A stretch of 5,682 bases of DNA from Bacilli bacterium (GTDB taxonomy: Bacteria; Bacillota_I; Bacilli_A; ML615J-28; CAG-313). The notes under the pieces are model-generated. The model was not told where the DNA came from, made no database searches, and saw nothing but the letters and a program-made list of their open reading frames with translations. The position numbers and the translations under genes are program-made. Positions within the stretch are counted from its first letter, which is position 1; each line of letters begins with the position of its first letter. The stretch spans positions 1-5,682 of the forward strand of contig CAAGKY010000153.1 of assembly GCA_900770645.1 (NCBI GenBank), given 5' to 3'. Positions 1-4,411 of this stretch are shown here, piece by piece.

Positions 1-2
1 TA

Positions 3-779
3 GATTTTACAATTGTTCCTATAGGCATTAACATAAATAATTTTGAAGCTGAAGATATAAATATTTTTAATAAAAAATTTGATTGGTACAAAGGGGAAAC
101 AATAATTAATATTTTAAAAAATAAGTATATAGTTCGTGAAAGAGAACAAAGTTATAGTTTGGGAAATTTTTTGAATGAATATAAAGTTGTGGAAAATAAA
201 AAAACAAAAATTTTAAGATTTATTATTACGAATGGTAACTTTGAAATAGGTGATGAAGTAAATATTGGTCCCATAAAATATAAAGAAAAACTTATCTTTG
301 TAAAAGCTAAGATTAAAGAGATTAGAAATGAAGAAAAGAAAAATATTGATTTTTGTTCAAGTGGCTCAATAGTGACAATGGACTTTGAAAAAGTTTCTTA
401 TAGCGGAAAAGAGATTAATAAAATTGATTTATCTACTTCTAATGTATATCCATTTATATATACAAATGATGTTAAAATAAAAGAAGGGAATTTACTAAGA
501 ATTACACATGAAAAAACAGTATTCTTATCCAATAATGAATCTTATACTTTTATGTGGTTTAACAAAAAAATTAGTTGTAAGTGTTTAATAGACGATAATC
601 AACCTTATAAAACTTTAGAGTTACACAATACTATATTTATTCCAAGTGTAAATGATAATATTATTAAAAATGATTTTGTTATCACGAAAAACATTAATAA
701 TTCATATTATAACTCTCCTATGTTATACTATAATGCGTATAAAATTAGCATATTAGAAGTATTAAAAAAGGAGATATAG
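3..779 (+). CDS. CysN-like (EF-Tu/EF-1A superfamily) GTPase, C-terminal part, 5' end outside window
   Basis: The frame is open from the left edge, so this is the last 258 codons of a larger gene. A TTG at 159 is only an internal Leu codon. The first residues (FTIVPIGI, then about 20 residues on DWYKGETIINIL) match the end of the G domain of CysN and EF-1A proteins, which read roughly VPxSAL...GDN...MPWYxGPTLLE. Next comes a domain II beta-barrel (ITNGNFEIGDEVNIGP, then SSGSIVTMDF, ending in VKIKEGNLLRI, compare DIxRGDLL of CysN). Domain III is short and divergent: FMWF may match the CysN VVWM strand, but the CysN NTL and RxTGaFILID signatures are not seen. In CysN the GTPase supports ATP sulfurylase (CysD) in making adenylylsulfate. 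The P-loop, switches and NKxD lie upstream, so nucleotide binding cannot be checked. The likely full size, near 460 residues, fits CysN. The next gene begins 4 nt downstream. Superfamily is fairly sure; CysN function is not. Confidence 0.6.
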   Translation, partial: DFTIVPIGININNFEAEDINIFNKKFDWYKGETIINILKNKYIVREREQSYSLGNFLNEYKVVENKKTKILRFIITNGNFEIGDEVNIGPIKYKEKLIFVKAKIKEIRNEEKKNIDFCSSGSIVTMDFEKVSYSGKEINKIDLSTSNVYPFIYTNDVKIKEGNLLRITHEKTVFLSNNESYTFMWFNKKISCKCLIDDNQPYKTLELHNTIFIPSVNDNIIKNDFVITKNINNSYYNSPMLYYNAYKISILEVLKKEI

Positions 780-783
780 ATAG

Positions 784-1812
784 ATGAGTGTTGATAATTT
801 ACTTAAAAGTTTAGAAGATGATTTTGATTTTTATTATGATCACTTTCAATCGGATTTAGCTCAAATTGATGTTAATTTAGAATCTGCTAATACACCTATT
901 ATTAAAATGTTAAAAATAGAATTTTTACATTATGTCTTAGGTGATTTATATAGTTTTACAAATGATGATCCTGCTGCTAATAATAATTTTTTATATGCAA
1001 ATGAATCAAATTCGTTTATGAGTGTTAAAATATATAGATTCGGAAAAGTTTTTCGAGAATACTTTATTAAAAAAGAAAGTGATAAAAATAAAAAGAATAG
1101 AATTAATAAAGATAGTATTAATGCTTTTTATAAAAAAATTGATTCATTTAATTATAAATTAACCAATATTTCTTTAAATATAAATGCAGATATAGGGCAA
1201 AATTTTATTGTTGATCATGGCCATTATTCTAGAATTTGTGATTGTGCAAAAATAGGAGATTGCTTTCATATGATGCAAGATGTAAATATAGGTTTTTCAA
1301 ATGGACATATTTATGATGCTCCTGAAATAGGTAAAAATGTCTTAGTATGGAGTTCAAGTTCTATTTTAGGAAATATTAAAATTGGTGATAATTCTATAAT
1401 AGGGACTAAATGCCTAGTATATAAGGATTTAGAGGCTAATTCTACAGTATCTCTAAAAACTAATAATGTAATCTCTAATTCAGATAATACTAAAAAATGT
1501 CAAATATATGGCTTTTCAATGGACGAACAATATATCACATTATATGGTAATAATTTGAATAATATTGAATTAAGTGTGGTTAAAAAAATTGAAAATACCA
1601 AAAAAAGAAAAGTTGAATTTATTGACCATTGTGAGTTAAAAGCTAATATTATTGAAAGAGATATAGACAATATTAAATTTGAAGTGGTTAAGACATTTGA
1701 TAAAGATATCGATGATAATTTTTATTTTAAGGTTATAAAAAATGATGAATTTTATATTTTTACATCATTGCCTGTTTATATTAAACTAAAGCATAAGTTG
1801 AATAAATTATAA
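784..1812 (+). CDS. Serine O-acetyltransferase-like hexapeptide-repeat protein with C-terminal extension
   Basis: 342 residues. The ATG follows AAAAAGGAG (765-773) at 10 nt and lies 4 nt after the GTPase stop, so the two are co-transcribed and probably translationally coupled. Residues 1-95 are helical and contain DPAA (62-65) followed by a YRFGKVF segment, like DPAARS...YRLAHWLW of CysE. Residues 130-230 are a left-handed beta-helix of hexapeptide repeats (ADIGQN, AKIGDC, PEIGKN, IKIGDN). D144-H145 in IVDHG matches the catalytic Asp-His of CysE. The second catalytic His (RHPKI in CysE) reads DAPEI here, with H175 four residues earlier. CysE proteins transfer acetyl from acetyl-CoA to L-serine as the first step of cysteine synthesis. 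Residues about 237-342 form a beta-rich, Lys/Asp/Glu-rich extension absent from CysE; it vaguely recalls the beta-sandwich attached to some teichoic-acid enzymes. The fold is secure. The substrate may be serine or another amine or alcohol acceptor. Confidence 0.7.
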   Translation: MSVDNLLKSLEDDFDFYYDHFQSDLAQIDVNLESANTPIIKMLKIEFLHYVLGDLYSFTNDDPAANNNFLYANESNSFMSVKIYRFGKVFREYFIKKESDKNKKNRINKDSINAFYKKIDSFNYKLTNISLNINADIGQNFIVDHGHYSRICDCAKIGDCFHMMQDVNIGFSNGHIYDAPEIGKNVLVWSSSSILGNIKIGDNSIIGTKCLVYKDLEANSTVSLKTNNVISNSDNTKKCQIYGFSMDEQYITLYGNNLNNIELSVVKKIENTKKRKVEFIDHCELKANIIERDIDNIKFEVVKTFDKDIDDNFYFKVIKNDEFYIFTSLPVYIKLKHKLNKL

Positions 1813-1889
1813 TTCTTTTGCTAAAATTTAAAATTCATATGATAAATTAGTATGGTACTATTAAACGATAATTGATTAATCAACTTTTT

Positions 1890-1926
1890 CCTTCAAATAA
1901 TTTGATGTTATTTGGAGGATTTTTAT
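1890..1926 (+). terminator. Intrinsic terminator of the GTPase/acetyltransferase operon
   Basis: CCTTCAAATAA (1890-1900) pairs with TTATTTGGAGG (1908-1918) as an 11-bp stem with one G-U pair and a 7-nt loop. It is followed by ATTTTTATT on the plus strand. The opposite strand has an A run after the stem and no T run, so it terminates plus-strand transcription. It lies about 80 nt after the acetyltransferase stop. Confidence 0.75.
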
Positions 1927-2096
1927 TAATTATAAAAATCATATTTTTTTGGTGAAATATACAATTATTGCTAATAGTGTTGGAAAGTTGATATGTATAA
2001 TAATTATGTTTTTTTGGAAAACTAAAATATATAATAAAAATGCTAAATACTGTATAATAATTCATAAAAAAACTCACACTAAATTGAGATTTTATT

Positions 2097-2125
2097 TAAT
2101 GTTAACAATTAATATGTTAACATTA
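2097..2125. repeat. 11-bp perfect inverted repeat, operator-like
   Basis: TAATGTTAACA (2097-2107) and TGTTAACATTA (2115-2125) are perfect reverse complements separated by 7 nt (ATTAATA). Each arm contains a GTTAAC palindrome. The centre lies about 60 bp upstream of the -35 box at 2170. No T run follows, so a protein-binding site (activator or repressor dimer) is more likely than a terminator. The binding protein is unknown; the regulator at 4412 is one candidate. Confidence 0.55.
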
Positions 2126-2161
2126 TGATATTTTTTGAATATAATATTATGGGAAAGCATT

Positions 2162-2198
2162 TAAAATACTTGCATAATTTTAAATAATGTGATATAAT
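2162..2198 (+). promoter_or_regulatory. Promoter of the leader and two-gene operon
   Basis: A -35 TTGCAT (2170-2175) and a perfect -10 TATAAT (2193-2198) are spaced by exactly 17 bp, giving a start near 2204. The block TAAAATACTTG (2162-2172), which overlaps the -35 box, recurs exactly in front of the intact regulator gene (4326-4336), also with a 17-bp spacer. This suggests shared control. Confidence 0.75.
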
Positions 2199-2212
2199 AA
2201 AGTACATCTTGA

Positions 2213-2230
2213 TTTTGCCGTAGACAATGA
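2213..2230 (+). repeat. Motif copy 1: TTTTGCCGTAGACAATGA
   Basis: This 18-nt block near the 5' end of the leader matches 3432-3449 (TTTTGTCGTAAACATTAA) at 14 of 18 positions, including GNCGTANACA, which is unusual in such AT-rich DNA. The two copies are in direct orientation and flank the two-gene cassette. It may be a protein-binding site, an RNA element or a recombination scar. Confidence 0.35.
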
Positions 2231-2304
2231 GTGAAGAAATTCTCAATATTTCTCATTTAGGTGAATTTATATTATTTTATAAAATTAATAATTTAAGTCC
2301 CTAA
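2227..2304 (+). CDS. Possible 25-codon leader peptide
   Basis: An ATG inside the upstream hairpin opens 25 codons (MSEEILNISH... ending INNLSP), with the TAA at 2302-2304 inside the 5' arm of the terminator stem. A ribosome finishing here would cover that arm and favour read-through, as in translation-linked attenuation. No Shine-Dalgarno sequence precedes the ATG, and the peptide has no signal sequence or obvious codon run. It may therefore be a chance frame. It could also be a signalling peptide, but nothing in the sequence shows that. Confidence 0.25.
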   Translation: MSEEILNISHLGEFILFYKINNLSP

Positions 2305-2333
2305 ATTTTGCATTTAATTTAGGGACTATTTTT
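2296..2333 (+). terminator. Intrinsic terminator / attenuator before the membrane-protein gene
   Basis: AGTCCCTAAATT (2296-2307) pairs perfectly with AATTTAGGGACT (2316-2327): 12 bp with an 8-nt loop, followed by ATTTTT. It lies between a strong promoter and the gene at 2357, so some read-through or antitermination is needed unless that gene has another promoter. None is visible in the 30 nt between. Confidence 0.85.
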
Positions 2334-2356
2334 AAAAATTATGTAGTAGGTTATGT

Positions 2357-2812
2357 ATGTGTAGAAATAGCAATAATAATAGCAGTAATAATAATGATAT
2401 TTTCGATAAAAAAACAATTTTCAGACTAATTTATTGGATAGTAATTTTAGGATTAATTATACCATTTGCATCTGAATTTATATTACCGTTCTTTTTTCCT
2501 GAATGTAATATATCTAGTGTTTCTGTATGGAATCAGTTTGTTAGTATTATATTAGGTGTCATAGCAACAATAATGAGTATAGTCTCGCTTGTTTTATGTT
2601 ACAGAAGTGAAGAAAAATCGAATGAAGTTAATAGTTCTATTAATCTTATTTTAAATAGTATTACCGAAAAAGTTAATGAAATAGGTAGAAAACAAGATAC
2701 ATTAGTAGAAAGAAATAATAATATAATGGCTACAATGAGTACTATGATAGTTGAATATAATAAAAAGAATGATAAATCTACATATGACGATAAGCAAGAA
2801 GTAAACCCATAA
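2357..2812 (+). CDS. Small protein with two membrane helices and a cytoplasmic coiled coil, unknown function
   Basis: 151 residues, not recognised. The N-terminus is Asn/Ser-rich (NSNNNSSNNND, residues 4-14). Two hydrophobic segments follow: about 21-47 (IFRLIYWIVI...FILPFFF) and about 60-82 (QFVSIILGVI...VLCYR). A polar helical stretch comes next (about 84-136; heptad-like SINLILNSITEKVNEIG) and then a charged tail, so a membrane hairpin with both ends probably in the cytoplasm is likely. The ATG at 2357 is the only in-frame start after a stop at 2333. The ribosome site is weak (TAGTAGG, 2344-2350), which adds to the control exerted by the terminator just upstream. The next gene starts 19 nt after the stop. 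Small two-helix proteins paired with a soluble partner are common in phage-defence and signalling cassettes, but there is no direct evidence of that role here. Confidence 0.75.
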   Translation: MCRNSNNNSSNNNDIFDKKTIFRLIYWIVILGLIIPFASEFILPFFFPECNISSVSVWNQFVSIILGVIATIMSIVSLVLCYRSEEKSNEVNSSINLILNSITEKVNEIGRKQDTLVERNNNIMATMSTMIVEYNKKNDKSTYDDKQEVNP

Positions 2813-2831
2813 TTAAGGAGGTGTAATTGAT

Positions 2832-3368
2832 ATGTGCAAATTAAATGTGAACATTAATGCAAGATTTTATGATGGTGTTAAAATAGAAAATTCTTCTAAC
2901 ACATATATAAATCAATTTAATAGAATAGAGTGTAAATTTGAAGAGGAAACAAATTCTAAATATATAGGCCCTTTTTATATTGTTACTGATACAACGATGT
3001 TAGAAACTCAAAAAGAAGATAGAAAATCAATAAATTTATTGAATAATATTATTGAAAATAATTTAAAAGTTAAATTAAGGATAAGAATAACTAAATTGAA
3101 TAAAGATCCTGAGAAGCAATATAAGTGGGATGTTGATTCTTTTGAAATAGAAAAGGATATGTGTCAAATAAATAGAGCTTGTGTACATTTTTTGAATCAC
3201 ACAAGAATAACGAAGATTAATAGATTAGAATTAAATTCGGATGATTATGCTGGTAATTATGTAGTAAAAGTTTTGATAGAAGAAGAAAATAATTTAATTG
3301 TTCAAAGTATGACTTATTTAAATGTTTTTGAAAATACTAATCCAATAGTTAATGATGATAATAACTAG
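2832..3368 (+). CDS. Soluble protein of unknown function with beta-rich C-terminus
   Basis: 178 residues, not recognised. It has a near-perfect ribosome site AAGGAGGTG (2815-2823), 8 nt before the ATG, so it should be translated much better than its upstream partner. No signal peptide or membrane segment is seen. The N-terminal half alternates short strands and loops (INARFYDGVKIENSS; FYIVTDTTML). The middle is charged (VKLRIRITKLNKD). Residues 115-166 carry the most family-like stretch: RACVHFLNHTRITKINRLEL, then a GNYVVKVLIEE / NLIVQSMTYLNV strand pair, the pattern of the last strands of an Ig-like beta-sandwich. It shares an operon with the membrane protein upstream and probably works with it, either bound at its cytoplasmic side or as its sensor or regulator. 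That link rests only on gene order. Confidence 0.75.
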   Translation: MCKLNVNINARFYDGVKIENSSNTYINQFNRIECKFEEETNSKYIGPFYIVTDTTMLETQKEDRKSINLLNNIIENNLKVKLRIRITKLNKDPEKQYKWDVDSFEIEKDMCQINRACVHFLNHTRITKINRLELNSDDYAGNYVVKVLIEEENNLIVQSMTYLNVFENTNPIVNDDNN

Positions 3369-3431
3369 ATATTTTATGAATAAATTATTTTCAGGTAGTA
3401 GTATAAGGAAAATCTAAAATTTTGTTTTAAT

Positions 3432-3449
3432 TTTTGTCGTAAACATTAA
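3432..3449 (+). repeat. Motif copy 2: TTTTGTCGTAAACATTAA
   Basis: This is the second copy of the 2213-2230 motif, placed after the two-gene cassette. Here it lies in the loop of a 7-bp hairpin, TTTTAAT (3425-3431) with ATTAAAA (3445-3451). TTGTCG (3434-3439) and TATAGA (3457-3462), 17 bp apart, could also be a weak promoter for the short stretch before the terminator at 3470. Confidence 0.3.
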
Positions 3450-3469
3450 AATTTTTTATAGAGCAAAAG

Positions 3470-3511
3470 CACATTAGTGAAATGAATTAAATCATTCTAA
3501 TGTGTTTTTTT
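3470..3511 (+). terminator. Strong intrinsic terminator closing the two-gene operon
   Basis: CACATTAG (3470-3477) pairs with CTAATGTG (3497-3504). Inside it, AATGA (3481-3485) pairs with TCATT (3492-3496) after a 3-nt bulge. A run of seven T follows (3505-3511). It lies about 100 nt after the operon's last stop codon. The first possible ATG of the next reading frame (3500) is inside this stem. Confidence 0.85.
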
Positions 3512-3967
3512 ATTGAATATAAATTTCAAAAAAATCATTTAAAAAAATTTGATTTATCAATATATAAAAGTAGTCAACCATATTTTGATTTATTGGATAC
3601 TTTTATAAAGGAACAAGGAATAAGAAAAGAAGCGTTCTTATTAAAGGTAGGGGTAACTCCGAGTTCTTATAGAAAATGTAGAAAAGGTGAATTAAATATT
3701 GGATTTGAGATTGTAGAAAAAATTTATAATCATTTTTTACTGAAAGTTTTTGATGATATATTCTTAGACAAATTAGAAAAATTTATTAACAAAATTTATA
3801 AGGATATTTACTACAAGAATTTTAAATATTATAAGCAAGATCTTGAATATATTGATGAACTTCTTAATGAAAATTATTTAATATTTACATTATTAAAATT
3901 GTTAATGATATTTATGATTGCTGCATCAAATGATGATATATTTAAAATTCAAGAAAGAATGTTATAG
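3500..3967 (+). pseudogene. Truncated, decayed copy of the helix-turn-helix/helical-repeat regulator
   Basis: From FDLSIYKSS (about 3548) to LLKLLMIFM (about 3920) the 155-residue frame aligns along its length with the N-terminal third of the intact protein at 4412. Shared features are DLSIYK-S, the helix-turn-helix part (GVTPSSYRKCRKGE against GITPNSYRRSKNYE), IG-EIV, and IYKDIYYKNFKYY against IYNDMYYKVFRNY. It then ends at TAG instead of continuing for about 230 residues. The only ATG (3500) sits in the terminator stem at 3470-3511, no ribosome site precedes it, and no other Met follows in frame. The place where the paralogue starts (MNKIDLS) reads LKKFDLS here, so the start has been lost. 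The frame probably makes no protein, or at most a DNA-binding fragment that could compete with the full-length paralogue. Confidence 0.7.
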
Positions 3968-4175
3968 TATATTGTTACCGGGTTTTAATTTCACAAATAT
4001 TGAAGGTACTATTGATCTACGTAAAATTTCAATTAAATTAGGCCAAGATTCCTATGAATTTAAAGATTGCCTTGCACAATTACGAGAAGTAATAACCAAA
4101 TCTTTAGATTTTAAAAAAATGTCTGAAACTAGATGGGAGCCAAGCAGAGATAATTTTATTAAAGAAGTAAATTAA
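3962..4175 (+). pseudogene. 3' remnant of an unrelated reading frame
   Basis: After the regulator fragment the coding-like frame shifts. About 70 codons (SILLPGFNF... to ...DNFIKEVN) run to a TAA just before a terminator. The frame is formally open from a TTG at 3918, but 3918-3962 overlaps the regulator fragment and has no ribosome site. Residues look protein-like (CLAQLREVITKSLDF, ETRWEPSRDNF). Codons such as GGC, TCC, TGC, ACC and AGC are commoner than in neighbouring genes. It resembles neither the regulator's C-terminus nor any family I recognise. The simplest reading is a deletion or insertion that joined the end of another gene to the regulator fragment near 3915-3962. Confidence 0.4.
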
Positions 4176-4183
4176 AATTTTTT

Positions 4184-4211
4184 AGGAAGCTTTTTAACCT
4201 TCCTTTTGTTT
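4184..4211 (+). terminator. Probable intrinsic terminator after the gene remnant
   Basis: AGGAAG (4184-4189) pairs with CTTCCT (4199-4204) across a 9-nt loop, followed by TTTGTTTT. The stem is short, but it lies directly after the TAA of the remnant, which supports that frame having once been the true end of a gene. Confidence 0.5.
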
Positions 4212-4325
4212 TAAAAGTAGAAAAAAATAATAAGTTAAGTTTTAATAATAAAAATGGTATCTGCATATATTCCATTATTTTATATGATTATTATAAATAG
4301 TTTATTTGTTTATTAGTTGATAGTC

Positions 4326-4362
4326 TAAAATACTTGAAAAAAATTAAAAAATAGTGTATTAT
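4326..4362 (+). promoter_or_regulatory. Promoter of the intact regulator gene
   Basis: TTGAAA (4334-4339) and TATTAT (4357-4362) are spaced by 17 bp, giving a start near 4369 and a leader of about 43 nt before ATG 4412. TAAAATACTTG (4326-4336) is identical to the block overlapping the -35 box at 2162-2172. A dyad AATGG (4253-4257) / CCATT (4272-4276) lies upstream. Confidence 0.65.
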
Positions 4363-4411
4363 AAGATATAATTGTTTGGGGAATGAAATATTATTATCGA
4401 GGTTATTATTT

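Larger units (their letters stand above)
1813..2169. other. Intergenic region with dyads, no gene supported
   Basis: This 357-nt gap between the left operon and the leader promoter holds no convincing gene. It contains a short dyad TAGTA-TGG-TACTA (1848-1860), a 12-bp palindrome TTGATTAATCAA (1872-1883), the operon terminator (1890-1926), and a weak stem CTCA/TGAG (2073-2076 with 2085-2088) flanked by A and T runs that might end transcription on either strand. The strong inverted repeat at 2097-2125 is listed separately. A 65-codon minus-strand frame here (2077 down to 1880) overlaps the terminator, is low-complexity and has no ribosome binding site, so it is not called. Confidence 0.6.
2204..2335 (+). 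ncRNA. Transcribed leader with attenuator architecture
   Basis: The RNA runs from the predicted start to the T-rich end of a 12-bp terminator, about 130 nt. An upstream hairpin pairs AATGAG (2226-2231) with CTCATT (2252-2257) and AAAT (2237-2240) with ATTT (2248-2251). ATTTAGG (2255-2261) can pair with CCTAAAT (2300-2306), the core of the terminator's 5' arm. It therefore acts as an antiterminator and competes with both the upstream hairpin and the terminator. The terminator ends 30 nt before the next start codon, so it should set expression of the two-gene operon. It matches no riboswitch class that I recognise. It could instead be a stand-alone small RNA with occasional read-through. Confidence 0.55.

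Noticed and set aside
159..779. Start of the first gene at TTG 159
   Set aside because: The frame is open to the left edge and the upstream residues match the end of a translation-factor G domain, so this is an internal codon.
1872..1883. 12-bp palindrome TTGATTAATCAA as an operator
   Set aside because: It lies between a gene end and its terminator with no promoter beside it. Short AT-rich palindromes are expected by chance here.
1880..2077. 65-codon minus-strand frame, Ile/Asn/Phe-rich
   Set aside because: It has no ribosome site, low complexity, and overlaps the plus-strand terminator at 1890-1926. Long frames arise easily in such AT-rich DNA.
2357..3511. Shared ATGTG start of three frames (2357, 2832, 3500) as a signal
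   Set aside because: The third ATG is part of a terminator stem and the contexts differ otherwise, so coincidence is likelier.
4376..4411. TTG 4376 as start of the regulator
   Set aside because: It lies only about 7 nt after the predicted transcription start. The ATG at 4412 has a ribosome site and matches where homology to the paralogue begins.
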